From Denitromonas iodatirespirans (GTDB lineage: Bacteria > Pseudomonadota > Gammaproteobacteria > Burkholderiales > Rhodocyclaceae), in the NCBI RefSeq assembly GCF_018524365.1, contig NZ_JAEKFT010000015.1, positions 55,441 to 119,440 of the forward strand: a stretch of 64,000 nt of DNA. Reading direction: 5' to 3'. The translations under genes and the position numbers were made by a program. Shown in pieces: positions 1 to 8,562 of this stretch; the first letter of the stretch is position 1; the number at the start of each line of letters is the position of its first letter. The notes below the pieces were generated by a model. That model was not told the DNA's origin. It made no database searches and saw only the letters and a list, made by a program, of their open reading frames with translations.

Positions 1-1280
1 GCGTTGTTGAGCTGACGCATCAGCACGTCGGTGTCGAACCGGTAGGCCTCGGCGCCGACCAGCACGGTGTGGCGCATGCCGCCGAGCTCCAGCTGGCCCT
101 GCAGCTCGCCCTGCACGGTGAGGTCGTCGGAGGCGTAGTCCCGATAGCGGCGGCGCAAGGTCACGCTGTCGCCGGTGACGTCAACGAAAGGCTTCACCTC
201 CGAGGATGTGCCCTCCAGCGTGCTGCGCTTGTAAGCGATGCCGAGGCGGCCACGCCACTGCTCGGACAGTTCATGCTCCAGCGTGATCTGATGCGTGTGG
301 TTCTCCTGGGTCACGTCGCCGTCGTTCGGATCGCCCAGGAAGTTCTCGCGCGGCACGGCATGGAGCTTGCCGTTGACGGCGACGATGCCGCGGTCGAGCG
401 GGGCCTGCTGGCGCAGGTACTCGCCATCGTAGGACAGAAAGCTGCGCTCGGAGAGCACCCAGGTCAGCGCGGGTGCGACGAGTTGGCGCTCGCTGTCGAC
501 ATGGTCGCGGACCCCCGCCTTGTCTTCGGCGGCGACGTTCAGGCGGTAGGCGAGGTTGGCGCCGATCGGGCCGGTGGTGTCGAGCGCCGTGCGATAGCTG
601 TCATGCGTGCCGGCGTAGAACTCGACCCCGTGCGAGGCCTTGAACTGCGGCTTCTTGGTGACGATGTTCACCGTGCCGCCTGGCTCGCTGTTCCCGTACA
701 GGGCGGCCGACGGCCCCTTGAGGAACTCGACGTTCTCCACGTTGGCCATGTCACGCGGTGCGTTGAAGCCGCGGTTGCTGGAGAAGCCGTTGCGCAACAG
801 GCTCATGCCGGTGTTTTCGTGCCCGGAGAAGCCGCGAATGGCGATGTTGTCCCAGGTGCCGCCGAAATTGTTCTGGCGCGAGACCCCACTCACCAGGTCC
901 AGTGTGTCGTCCAGGCGCACCGCTTCTACATCGTCGAGCACCTGGCGGGGCAGCACCCGCACCGCCTGGGGGACTTCACGCAGTGGGGTGCCGGTGCGCG
1001 TCGCGCCTGAGGCGTCGAGCTGGTAGTACTGGGTGCCGCTGGTTTCCTGCACCTGTACCGTGGGCAGCACCACGTCGCCGACGGGCTGTGCCGTTTGTGC
1101 CCAGGCGTTGGTGCAAGCGGCCAGGGCGCCGAGCCCTGCGTACAGCACGGGCCTGACCAGGCGGGTCGGGGGCGCGCACACGGCATGTGTCAGTGGCGAA
1201 GACGGCGGCGTAGTGGCAGGCACGTGTCTGGCCATCCGTGCAGCAGCGCTGCTCGGATCGCGAAGGCTTTTGGCCGGCAT
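1..1280 (-). CDS. TonB-dependent siderophore receptor (partial, C-terminus outside window)
   Basis: Outer-membrane receptor that takes up a ferric siderophore with energy from TonB. About 426 codons are present; the gene runs off the left edge. The N-terminus is long, with a hydrophobic stretch ending in an Ala-Trp-Ala type signal site near residue 65. The plug domain follows (LREVPQAV, then NIAIRGFSG, then VEFLKGPSAALYGNSEPGG, then VNIVTKKP), and then the first beta-barrel strands. This plug pattern is typical of the siderophore subgroup (FhuE/FoxA type); the ligand cannot be told. The ATG at 1280 lies 15 bases after an AGGAGG; an in-frame TTG at 1289 lies only 5 bases after it and may be the true start. 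Iron regulation is likely but only a weak Fur-like site is visible. Confidence 0.9.
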   Translation of the reverse strand, partial: MPAKSLRDPSSAAARMARHVPATTPPSSPLTHAVCAPPTRLVRPVLYAGLGALAACTNAWAQTAQPVGDVVLPTVQVQETSGTQYYQLDASGATRTGTPLREVPQAVRVLPRQVLDDVEAVRLDDTLDLVSGVSRQNNFGGTWDNIAIRGFSGHENTGMSLLRNGFSSNRGFNAPRDMANVENVEFLKGPSAALYGNSEPGGTVNIVTKKPQFKASHGVEFYAGTHDSYRTALDTTGPIGANLAYRLNVAAEDKAGVRDHVDSERQLVAPALTWVLSERSFLSYDGEYLRQQAPLDRGIVAVNGKLHAVPRENFLGDPNDGDVTQENHTHQITLEHELSEQWRGRLGIAYKRSTLEGTSSEVKPFVDVTGDSVTLRRRYRDYASDDLTVQGELQGQLELGGMRHTVLVGAEAYRFDTDVLMRQLNN

Positions 1281-1623
1281 GGCAATCAAGGGACCCTCCT
1301 GGGGCGGGTGTTTTGAAAGGGCCGCATTATGGGCTGTGGCGAGCGGTATCGCAATCGATTCTCATCCGCATTCATGCGAATGGCGTGTCGCTGGCCGTGG
1401 CCCGACGCTCGCCAGGCCCGCCGTCATGGAGGTTTCTGCAACGCGTGGCCTTGGTGCGGCACGTGGCCGCAATGCGAAGGGCGCGAGAGGTGGTGCCGGT
1501 GGCCGCCTTGCCGACCGGCGCCCGCGTCAACAGCAGCGCTGTCGCGCGTCTGGCGTGTTCACGCGCCCCGGCCCGCTGCTGCGGGCGAGTGCGGTGTGCC
1601 TTGGGGGGGGAAAGGTCAGCGGT
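1281..1623. other. Intergenic region without a recognisable gene
   Basis: This gap lies between the receptor start and the end of the small secreted protein gene. Several open frames cross it, but none has a ribosome site or a plausible protein composition. Apart from the weak Fur-like patch I see no repeat, hairpin or RNA gene. Confidence 0.5.
1351..1370 (-). promoter_or_regulatory. Weak Fur-box-like sequence upstream of the TonB receptor
   Basis: On the minus strand this AT-richer patch in GC-rich DNA contains TGAGAATCGATT, a partial match to the Fur 7-1-7 consensus. It sits about 70 bases upstream of the receptor start, where an iron operator would be expected. The match is imperfect and rests mainly on context. 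Confidence 0.3.
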
Positions 1624-1932
1624 TCAGTGCAAGGGAATGGGGCGTTCGGCGAGGACCTGTTTTCGGCCCTTGGCGGTGAAGCGCACGTGTTCCTGGTGAC
1701 CGTTGCGGCAGCGCATGTACACCGAGCTCAGGATGCCGCCGGACGCAGCGATGCAATCTTTCTTTGATCGCGGGGCGATGGTGATCCATTCGGGCGGGTG
1801 GTCGGTGATCGCGTCGCCGGCGCTGGCCGTCATGTTGCCTATGCGCTGACCGGCCGCGCGGGCCAGACCCGATTCGGCAACGGCGGTGGCCGACCAGGCG
1901 GCGACAAGAAGCGGGATCAGACGCAAGTACAT
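1624..1932 (-). CDS. Small secreted hypothetical protein (102 aa)
   Basis: I do not recognise the family. The protein starts with a classic signal peptide (Met, Arg, then a hydrophobic core ending Ala-Val-Ala near residue 19), so it is probably periplasmic. The mature part is small and basic, with two cysteines (near residues 60 and 75) that could form a disulfide, and a Lys/Arg-rich C-terminal third. The start was chosen because GGAG lies 7 bases upstream and the signal peptide begins there; the open frame continues upstream without coding character. It stands alone between the TonB receptor and the RpiR regulator, with no sign of an operon. Confidence 0.6.
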   Translation of the reverse strand: MYLRLIPLLVAAWSATAVAESGLARAAGQRIGNMTASAGDAITDHPPEWITIAPRSKKDCIAASGGILSSVYMRCRNGHQEHVRFTAKGRKQVLAERPIPLH

Positions 1933-2153
1933 GCAAAGGCTCCGGGGGCCGGTCAAAAAAGCTGTCAGGTAGGCGCTACGGCTGCGGTTTCGGCCTGGCG
2001 CATCGGGGTCAGGCCGCAGCCTGTCGGGGCGCCAAGTATAGGTCGGCGATCTTTGATTCACCCGTGAAGAATGCCCGGTAGGGATAGGTTTCGATGGGCG
2101 ATGGGCGCCGCGAGGTGGGCGGGCTTGCCATGCTGGGTGAGCGCAATTATTCT

Positions 2154-2195
2154 TGCACTGCTGTTTGAAATGCAATTTTAGTTGCGTGCAGTGCA
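2154..2195. promoter_or_regulatory. Inverted repeat, candidate operator of the RpiR-type regulator
   Basis: A perfect 8-base inverted repeat (TGCACTGC at 2154-2161, GCAGTGCA at 2188-2195) encloses 26 bases. The enclosed part holds a second near-palindrome, TGAAAT-GCA-ATTTTA. It is AT-rich against the background and lies 54 bases upstream of the RpiR-type gene start, so it could be an operator for autoregulation. This is inference from position and symmetry. Confidence 0.4.
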
Positions 2196-2248
2196 GCATC
2201 TGCATCCCCGATCCACGTCCGATTTCACCGAGAGCCGCTCTGAGCCTT

Positions 2249-3178
2249 ATGTTGATGGACGCGCACCTGCCCGATCCGCCATCGCCGCCACGCAGCGTGG
2301 AAGCGCTGCGCGAGCTGGTGGTGCGTATCCGGCGCGGCGAGGCGCAGATGTCGCTGGGGCGAAAGGCGCTGGACGTGGTGGCGCGGCTGGTCGAGCGCCC
2401 CGAGGAGGTGGCGGTGCGCTCGATCACCGAGCTGGCCGCGTCGCTCGGCGTCAATGCCTCGACCCTGTCGCGCCTGGCGCGCACCTTGGGCTATGCCGGT
2501 TTCTCCGATTTCCAGAGCGTGTTCCGCGAGCGTGTGGCGGGGGTGCATGGCCATTTCTACAGCCGCCAGGGCCATCGCCTGATCGATGCGGAGGAGGGCG
2601 CCGACGACTATGTGGGCGTGGTGGTGCAGCTGGCGCGCGAGTCCATCGCCAATGTGGAGAGCTTTCTGGCCCAGATCGACGCGGCCGAGTTGCGGAAAGT
2701 GGCGCGCCTGATGGCCCGTGCGCGCCGGGTACGCATGTATGGCGTGCGCCAGATCCATGCGGTGACCAGCCTGTTGTCCTACGGCCTGAGCCTGGTGCGG
2801 CCGGATGTGTCGCTGCTCGATTCGCCGGGCCAGGGTATTGCCGAGGCGCTGGCGCAACTGGGTAAGGGCGATGTGCTGGTGGTCTCCAGCGTCAAGCCGT
2901 ACAGCCGACGGGTGGTGGACGTGGCGCGGATCGCCGCCGATGCCGGCGTGGTGGTGGTGGCGCTGACCGATTCGCGCGCCTCGCCGCTGGCGGCGCGGGC
3001 GGCGCATGTGTTTTTCATCCCGCACCAGAGCAGCTTCATCAGCAACAGCATCGGGGCCTACGTGGTGTTCTGCGAGGGCTTGATCAATCTGGTGGCCAAG
3101 GTGCTCGGCGGCAAGGCGCTGCGGGCGCTGGAGCGCCAGGAGCAGTTCCTTGAGGCGCTGGCCATCGAAATGAGGTGA
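2249..3178 (+). CDS. MurR/RpiR family transcriptional regulator
   Basis: A 309-residue DNA-binding regulator of the RpiR/HexR type. The N-terminal HTH_6 domain has its recognition region around residues 59-90 (ITELAASLGVNASTLSRLAR). The C-terminal SIS domain, which in this family binds sugar phosphates or other small ligands, covers about residues 140-285, with a GKGDVLVVSSVKPYSRR core. The start at 2249 gives the usual family length; an in-frame ATG two codons later is also possible. It lies 56 bases upstream of, and in the same direction as, the crotonase / acyl-CoA ligase / crotonase operon, and so probably controls it. The effector is unknown; a CoA-pathway operon is an unusual target for a SIS-domain regulator. 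Confidence 0.85.
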   Translation: MLMDAHLPDPPSPPRSVEALRELVVRIRRGEAQMSLGRKALDVVARLVERPEEVAVRSITELAASLGVNASTLSRLARTLGYAGFSDFQSVFRERVAGVHGHFYSRQGHRLIDAEEGADDYVGVVVQLARESIANVESFLAQIDAAELRKVARLMARARRVRMYGVRQIHAVTSLLSYGLSLVRPDVSLLDSPGQGIAEALAQLGKGDVLVVSSVKPYSRRVVDVARIAADAGVVVVALTDSRASPLAARAAHVFFIPHQSSFISNSIGAYVVFCEGLINLVAKVLGGKALRALERQEQFLEALAIEMR

Positions 3179-3234
3179 CGCCGCGCACGGCGTCGACGGA
3201 CAAGAACGGATCCGCCGGATCCCCAGGAGCGAAC

Positions 3235-4017
3235 ATGGCTTACGAAACCATTCTGTATGAGATGAAGGACGGCATTGCCGAGATCCGGCTCAACCGTCCG
3301 CACCGGCTCAATGCGGTGACGCAGACGCTGTATGACGAACTGAACGACGCGCTCGGCGTGGCCGAGGCGGACAAGGACGCGCGCGTGGTGTTGCTCACTG
3401 GCGAGGGGCGGGCCTTCTGCGTGGGCGCCGATCTCAAGGAGCACAAGACCGGCCGCACCGCTTTCGACCGGCGCCAGTACCTGCGCGGCGAGCAGATCGT
3501 GTGCAAGCGGCTGATGCTGCTCAAGAAGCCGGTGATCGCCGCGGTCAATGGCTATGCGCTGGGCGCCGGCGCCGAAGTGGCACTGGCCTCGGACTTCATC
3601 CTGATGGCCGAGAGCGCGCAGATCGGTCTGCCGGAGGTGAGCATCGGCAACTACCTGGGCGGCGGCATCACCTATCTGCTGCCGCGCCTGGTGGGGCTGG
3701 CCAAGGCACGTGAGCTGGTCTTCCTCGGTGAGCGGGTGAAAGGCGAGGAGGCGGTGCGCATCGGTCTGGCGAACCGGGTGTTTCCCGACGAGGGCTTCCT
3801 GGATGCGGCCCGCGAGTTCGCCCAGCGCGTCGCCAGCAAGGCGCCGTTTTCGATGGAGCTGGCCAAGGAGCAGCTCAACATGGCCGCCGAGCGCACGCTC
3901 GATGCCGCGCTCAGCGCCGAGCTCGAAGGCATGATGTTCGTCGGCACCACCAAAGATTGGCAGGAAGGCATCGACGCCTTCGCCGAGAAGCGCACACCGG
4001 TATTCAAGGGGGAGTGA
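3235..4017 (+). CDS. Enoyl-CoA hydratase/isomerase family protein, with both catalytic Glu
   Basis: A 260-residue crotonase-fold enzyme, probably adding water across a 2-enoyl-CoA double bond. The oxyanion-hole loops are present (GRAFCVGADL and NGYALGAGAE). Glu114 (GAGAEVALA) and Glu134 (GLPEVSIG) sit 20 residues apart, like Glu144/Glu164 of rat enoyl-CoA hydratase, so full hydratase chemistry is expected. The start at 3235 follows CAGGAGC at good spacing. It is the first gene of a tight operon: the ATG of the acyl-CoA ligase comes 2 bases after the stop. The mix of hydratase and CoA ligase resembles phenylpropanoid (ferulate/coumarate) or other acid catabolism; the substrate is inferred, not shown. 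Confidence 0.88.
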   Translation: MAYETILYEMKDGIAEIRLNRPHRLNAVTQTLYDELNDALGVAEADKDARVVLLTGEGRAFCVGADLKEHKTGRTAFDRRQYLRGEQIVCKRLMLLKKPVIAAVNGYALGAGAEVALASDFILMAESAQIGLPEVSIGNYLGGGITYLLPRLVGLAKARELVFLGERVKGEEAVRIGLANRVFPDEGFLDAAREFAQRVASKAPFSMELAKEQLNMAAERTLDAALSAELEGMMFVGTTKDWQEGIDAFAEKRTPVFKGE

Positions 4018-4019
4018 TC

Positions 4020-6194
4020 ATGGCTATTGCCCAACATCAATCGCTCAGCGGCCGCAGTCCGCTGCATGACATCCTGGCGCCCGAGGCGATTGCCATCGTC
4101 GGCGCCTCCTCCGATTCGACCAAGCGCGGCTACAAGGCCATGGTCGGCTTGATCAAGGACGGCTACGAGGGCGCCATCTACCCGATCAACCCCAAGGCGG
4201 ACATGATCCTCGGCGTCAAGGCCTACCCCTCGCTGGAGGCGATTTCGGGCAAGATCGACCTGGCGCTCATCTGCACCCCGGCCTCGAGCCTGCCCGGCAT
4301 CATCGCCGAGTGCGGCAAGAAGGGCGTCAAGGGCGCCGTGGTGCTGGCCAGCGGCTTCAAGGAGATCGGCGGCGAGGGCGTGAAGCTCGAAGAAGCCATG
4401 ATGGCCGCCTCGCGCGAGCACAATGTGCGCATCATCGGCCCGAACACCTCGGGCATGTTCAACCTGCACAAAAAGGTCAATCTGCTGGCGCTGGCCAACG
4501 TCAAACCGGGCCACGTGGGCTTCATCTCGCAATCGGGCAACATGCTGTTGTCGCTGGTGCTGGAGGCCGAGCACAACCGGCATGTGGGCTTCTCGACCTA
4601 TGTCGGCCCGGGTAACCAAGCGGACATCGGCTTCAACGACTACCTGCGCTATCTGGGCGAGGACGACCAGACCCATGTGGCGACGCTGTATGTCGAGGGC
4701 TTCCGCGACGGCGAGCGCTTCTTGCAGGTGGCGCGCGACGTCACCGCCGTCAAACCGGTGGTGGTGTACAAATCCGGCTCGACCGAACTGGGCGCCAAGG
4801 CCGCCAGTTCGCACACCGGTGCGCTCGCCGGCAGCTACGCGATGACGGTCGACCTGCTGCGCCAGGTGGGCGTGAGCGTGGTCCACCAGTCCGACGAAGT
4901 GCTGCCCGTGGCCGAGGGGCTGGCCCAGTTGCAGAAGGCGCCGGGCAAGCGGGTGGCGGTGGTCTCCGACGGCGGCGGCCAGGCCACCATCTCCTCCGAC
5001 CGCCTGTCCGAGGCCGGGCTGGAACTTGCCACGCTGTCCGACACCACCCAGCAGCGCCTGCGCGACGTGCTGTTTCCGCAAGCCTCGGTGATCAACCCGG
5101 TCGACGTGGCCGGCAGCACCGACGCCAACCCCGCCCTGCTGGCCACCTGCATGGAGATCGTGGCGGACGACCCCAATGTGGATCAGATCTTCCTCGTCGG
5201 CATGTTCGGCGGCTACAGCATTCGCTTTGCCGAGCAGTTGCTGGGCGACGAGATGCGCGGTGCCGAGGCGATGATCGAGCTGGCCCACCGGGTGGACAAG
5301 CCGCTGGTCATCTACAGCCTGTATGCGCCGATCAAGCCGCCGGCGCTGCGCCGCCTGCACGAGGCCGGTCTGCCGGTGTACAGCTCGATCGAGCACGCCG
5401 TCCAGGTGCTCGCCGCGCTCGGCGAGCGGGGGCTGTATCTCAAGAACGCGGCTGACCAGGTGCCGATCGAGGCGGTGGTGCCGCATGCCAACCAGCTGGC
5501 CGTCTTCGAGAAGGCGCGGGCCGAAGGGCGCGACCTGTTCGAGGTCGAGGCCAAGGCCTTGCTGCGCTCGCACGGCATTGCGGTGGCCGAAGAGATTTTG
5601 GTCACCGACGCCTCGGAGCTCGCCGACGTGGCCGCCCACTTCGGCGATCAGGCGCTGGTCATGAAGGTGGTGTCGAAGGACATCCTGCACAAGTCCGACG
5701 CCGGCGGCGTCAAGCTCTTCCTGAAGGGCGAGCAGGCGCTTAGGGACGCCCACGACCAGATCATGCGCTCGTGCAAGGCCTACCTGCCCACCGCCGAGAT
5801 CAAGGGCGTGCTGGTCACGCCCATGGCCAAGAAAGGCACCGAGGTCATCATCGGCGTGAGCCGCGACCCGATCTTCGGCCCGGTGCTGATGTTCGGCCTG
5901 GGCGGCATCTTCGTCGAGATTCTCGAAGACGTCGCCTTCCGCGCCGTCCCCCTGTCGCGCCATGCGGCCGAGTCGATGGTCGAGCAGATCAAGGCGCGCA
6001 AGATCCTCGAAGGCGCGCGCGGCGAGGCGGCGGTGGACAAGGCCGCGCTGGTCGACCTGCTGCTCAAGGTGTCCAGCATCGTCTCGGCCTACCCCCACCT
6101 GGCCGAACTCGACCTCAACCCGGTGCTCGCCTACGAGGATGGCTACGCCATCGTCGACGCGCGCATCATCGTCGACCAGGAGACCTCGGCATGA
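4020..6194 (+). CDS. NDP-forming acyl-CoA synthetase (acetate-CoA ligase-like, fused alpha/beta)
   Basis: A 724-residue enzyme of the ADP-forming acyl-CoA synthetase superfamily, which activates a carboxylic acid to its CoA thioester through a phosphohistidine. The N-terminal CoA-binding Rossmann domain begins AIAIVGASSDSTKRGYKA. It is followed by succinyl-CoA ligase-like flavodoxin domains containing the active-site His265 (SSHTGALAG), and by a C-terminal ATP-grasp domain from about residue 500 (VMKVVSKDILHKSDAGGVKL). FerA feruloyl-CoA synthetase of Sphingobium belongs to this superfamily, which makes an aromatic acid one candidate substrate. The stop overlaps the next ATG (ATGA), indicating translational coupling to the second crotonase. 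Confidence 0.9.
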   Translation: MAIAQHQSLSGRSPLHDILAPEAIAIVGASSDSTKRGYKAMVGLIKDGYEGAIYPINPKADMILGVKAYPSLEAISGKIDLALICTPASSLPGIIAECGKKGVKGAVVLASGFKEIGGEGVKLEEAMMAASREHNVRIIGPNTSGMFNLHKKVNLLALANVKPGHVGFISQSGNMLLSLVLEAEHNRHVGFSTYVGPGNQADIGFNDYLRYLGEDDQTHVATLYVEGFRDGERFLQVARDVTAVKPVVVYKSGSTELGAKAASSHTGALAGSYAMTVDLLRQVGVSVVHQSDEVLPVAEGLAQLQKAPGKRVAVVSDGGGQATISSDRLSEAGLELATLSDTTQQRLRDVLFPQASVINPVDVAGSTDANPALLATCMEIVADDPNVDQIFLVGMFGGYSIRFAEQLLGDEMRGAEAMIELAHRVDKPLVIYSLYAPIKPPALRRLHEAGLPVYSSIEHAVQVLAALGERGLYLKNAADQVPIEAVVPHANQLAVFEKARAEGRDLFEVEAKALLRSHGIAVAEEILVTDASELADVAAHFGDQALVMKVVSKDILHKSDAGGVKLFLKGEQALRDAHDQIMRSCKAYLPTAEIKGVLVTPMAKKGTEVIIGVSRDPIFGPVLMFGLGGIFVEILEDVAFRAVPLSRHAAESMVEQIKARKILEGARGEAAVDKAALVDLLLKVSSIVSAYPHLAELDLNPVLAYEDGYAIVDARIIVDQETSA

Positions 6195-6979
6195 ACGCCC
6201 CCGCCCTCACCGACGCCACGCTCGCCATCGACGGCCGCGTGGCCATGCTCACCTTCAACCGCGACGATGTACGCAATGCCCTCACCGGCACCGGCCTGAT
6301 CGACGACATCGTCAAGGTGGCCGAGTGGGTGAACGGCTGCGACGACGTCTCGGTGCTGGTCATGACCGGCGCCGGCAGCGCCTTCTCGGCCGGCGGCAAC
6401 GTCAAGGACATGGCCGAGCGCGGCGGCGACTTCGCCGGCGACGTGGCCGAATGCGCCGACCGCTACCGGCGCGGCATCCAGCGCATTCCGCTGGCCCTGC
6501 ACAATGTCGAGATCCCGGTCATCGCCGCGGTCAACGGCCCGGCCATCGGCGCCGGCTTCGACCTGGCCAACATGGCCGACATCCGCCTCGCCTCCAGCAA
6601 AGCCAAGTTCGGCGAAACCTTCCTCAACCTCGGCATCATCCCCGGCGACGGCGGCGCCTGGTTCATGCAACGCCTCATCGGCTACCAGCAGGCCTTCGAA
6701 CTCACGCTCTCCGGCCGCATCGTCGGCGCCGACGAAGCCAAGACGCTCGGCATCGTCCTCGACGTGGTCGAGCCCGACCAGCTGATGACGCGGGCCGGCG
6801 AGATCGCCACCCGCATCGCCACCCAACCCCCCAAGGCCACGCGCCTGACCAAGCGCCTGATGAAGATGGCCCAGCGCATGGAGCTGAAGGATTTCCTCGA
6901 CCTGTGCGCCACCTTCCAGGGCATGTGCCACAACGAACCGGAGCACCTGGAGGCGGTGCATCGGATGTTGAAGCGGTAG
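6191..6979 (+). CDS. Crotonase-family protein lacking the hydratase glutamates
   Basis: A 262-residue crotonase-fold protein, third in the operon and coupled to the ligase by ATGA. The oxyanion loops are intact (FSAGGNVKDM and NGPAIGAGFD). The position of rat Glu144 is Asp124 (GAGFDLAN), and the Glu164 position is Phe144 (FGETFLNLG). It is therefore unlikely to be an ordinary hydratase. Asp153 in IIPGDGGAWF recalls the catalytic-loop Asp of PaaG-like isomerases, so a double-bond isomerase, hydrolase or lyase role is more plausible. Downstream come a palindromic repeat and a strong hairpin that probably end the operon. Confidence 0.85.
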   Translation: MNAPALTDATLAIDGRVAMLTFNRDDVRNALTGTGLIDDIVKVAEWVNGCDDVSVLVMTGAGSAFSAGGNVKDMAERGGDFAGDVAECADRYRRGIQRIPLALHNVEIPVIAAVNGPAIGAGFDLANMADIRLASSKAKFGETFLNLGIIPGDGGAWFMQRLIGYQQAFELTLSGRIVGADEAKTLGIVLDVVEPDQLMTRAGEIATRIATQPPKATRLTKRLMKMAQRMELKDFLDLCATFQGMCHNEPEHLEAVHRMLKR

Positions 6980-7008
6980 GGGGCGGCTTGGCAATTGTCA
7001 CGCGCCCT

Positions 7009-7054
7009 GTAGGGCGGGTTTCAACCCGCCACGGTCGGCTAAAGCCGACCCTAC
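7009..7054. repeat. REP-like palindromic element, copy 1 (46 bp)
   Basis: The element starts GTAGGG and ends CCCTAC, forming an outer stem. It encloses two perfect hairpins: GGCGGGTT/AACCCGCC and GTCGGCT/AGCCGAC. A copy with one difference lies at 30798-30843 and a rearranged relative at 20788-20855. All lie between genes, as expected of REP-type elements. Confidence 0.85.
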
Positions 7055-7069
7055 ATCAGGGGGAATGGA

Positions 7070-7105
7070 CCAACAAAAACGGACCGCAAGGTCCGCTTTT
7101 GTTGG
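7070..7105. terminator. Strong hairpin, probable bidirectional terminator after the CoA operon
   Basis: A 36-base near-perfect palindrome: arms CCAACAAAA and TTTTGTTGG flank a GC core CGGACC-GCAA-GGTCCG. The A-run before and T-run after the core fit intrinsic termination in either direction. It lies 91 bases after the crotonase stop and 115 bases before the next gene. Confidence 0.7.
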
Positions 7106-7219
7106 CAAGAGCGGTAGATGAAGGCGATCGGAGAATCTGTTTGTCATTGTGCCTGGGCGTCACATATCCTTGGTGGGGCTTTTACCATCCGTTCCGAATA
7201 TTCCTTGAGCCCAAGCGCC

Positions 7220-7669
7220 ATGAAACGCCTGCTTCTTCCCTTTGTGCTTCTTGGCCTTGTGCTTGCCTGCCAGGCGGCGGAAATCACGCTGCGACCGACG
7301 CCTGACGCCGCGCCGGCTGGTCTTGGCGAAATCGCCGAAGACCGCGCCTGCACCCGCGCCTACCGGCATCAGGACACCTGGCTGATCGAACGCCGCTGTG
7401 CGGACCCGTCGCCGGGAATCATCCTGGTCGATGCGGGCGGTACGCGCCGCTTCGCCAGCTACGATTCCGCATTTACCGATTGGGCATGGCAGGAGGAATG
7501 CAATCGCGAAGAGGACTGCTACTACACCCTCTCGCTGGATAGGCAAGGCCGGATCACGGCCTTTGCCTATCACTTCGACATCAATCTGAGCGACGGGGTG
7601 GTCCGCGTGCGGGTCGAGCGCGACCGGCTGGTGGTGACCGACAAGCGGATCACGGATCGTCCGTCGTGA
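7220..7669 (+). CDS. Hypothetical lipoprotein (149 aa)
   Basis: I do not recognise the family. The N-terminus (MKRLLLPFVLLGLVLAC) is a lipoprotein signal with a V-L-A-C lipobox, so the mature protein is probably lipid-anchored at Cys17. The rest is acidic and aromatic-rich, with six further cysteines, including two close together (EECNREEDCYY), suggesting disulfides in the periplasm. Length and composition suggest a small beta-rich domain. The start was chosen to give the signal peptide; the upstream part of the frame has no coding look. It stands alone, between the operon terminator and the convergent aqpZ. Confidence 0.6.
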   Translation: MKRLLLPFVLLGLVLACQAAEITLRPTPDAAPAGLGEIAEDRACTRAYRHQDTWLIERRCADPSPGIILVDAGGTRRFASYDSAFTDWAWQEECNREEDCYYTLSLDRQGRITAFAYHFDINLSDGVVRVRVERDRLVVTDKRITDRPS

Positions 7670-7679
7670 GCCTACGCGG

Positions 7680-8369
7680 TCAAGCGTCCTCGCGGCCGAT
7701 GAGGCGATAGGTCAGCGCGCCGAGAATCGCGCCGACGATCGGTGCCAGCCAGAACAGCCACAACTGGCCGACCGCCCAGTCGCCGACGAACAGCGCCACG
7801 CCGGTGCTGCGCGCCGGGTTCACCGAGGTGTTGGTGACCGGGATGCTGATCAGGTGGATGAGCGTCAGCGCCAGGCCGATGGCAATCGGTGCGAAGCCGG
7901 CCGGGGCGCGACGGTCGGTGGCACCGAGGATCACCAGCAGGAAGAACATCGTCATCACCACTTCGGTGAGCAGCGCGGCGGTGAGCGAATAGCCACCGGG
8001 CGAGTGCGCGCCGTAGCCGTTCGAGGCGAAGCCGGCCGAGACGTCGAAGCCCGGCGCGCCGCTGGCGATGACATAGAGCACGCCGCCGGCAACGATGGCG
8101 CCGGCCACCTGGGCCGCGATGTAGGGCAGCAGCCGGCTGGCCGGGAAGCGGCCGCCGGCCCACAGGCCGATCGATACCGCCGGGTTGAGGTGGCAGCCCG
8201 AGATGTGGCCGATGGTAAAGGCCATGGTCAGCACCGTCAGGCCGAAGGCCAGCGCCACGCCATGCAGGCCGATGCCGACCTCGGGAAATGCCGCTGCCAG
8301 CACCGCGCTGCCGCAGCCGCCCAGCACCAGCCAGAAGGTCCCCAGGAATTCCGCGCCATAGATTTTCAT
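7680..8369 (-). CDS. aqpZ: Aquaporin Z
   Basis: A 229-residue inner-membrane water channel of the MIP family. Both NPA motifs are present with their usual context: HLNPAVS with Asn62 and NTSVNPARS with Asn184, close to positions 63 and 186 of E. coli AqpZ. Six membrane segments can be followed, and the N-terminus ([20 protein letters not shown]) is typical of AqpZ rather than of glycerol facilitators. It is transcribed toward the small lipoprotein gene, 10 bases apart end to end, and has no operon partner. Confidence 0.95.
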   Translation of the reverse strand: MKIYGAEFLGTFWLVLGGCGSAVLAAAFPEVGIGLHGVALAFGLTVLTMAFTIGHISGCHLNPAVSIGLWAGGRFPASRLLPYIAAQVAGAIVAGGVLYVIASGAPGFDVSAGFASNGYGAHSPGGYSLTAALLTEVVMTMFFLLVILGATDRRAPAGFAPIAIGLALTLIHLISIPVTNTSVNPARSTGVALFVGDWAVGQLWLFWLAPIVGAILGALTYRLIGREDA

Positions 8370-8562
8370 TGTCGATCTCTCGATAGGATTGGAGCGCGCA
8401 CTGTATGAGCGGGAGCGGGGGGCGGCAATGCGCATGGCGTTAAATCCTGCGTCATGGCGGTGACGATGTGTGTCGGGGGCGCGTGGCCGTCGGGCTTGCG
8501 TCTGCGGGCGGGGTTCGGGCACGATCGGCGCGCGGGCGCGTCGCCCGTTTTTCCGGAGAGCG

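Noticed and set aside
3672..6098. 808-codon open frame antisense to the acyl-CoA ligase
   Set aside because: Composition is His/Gln/Arg/Gly-rich with no domain. It mirrors a well-supported gene on the plus strand, a common effect in GC-rich DNA.
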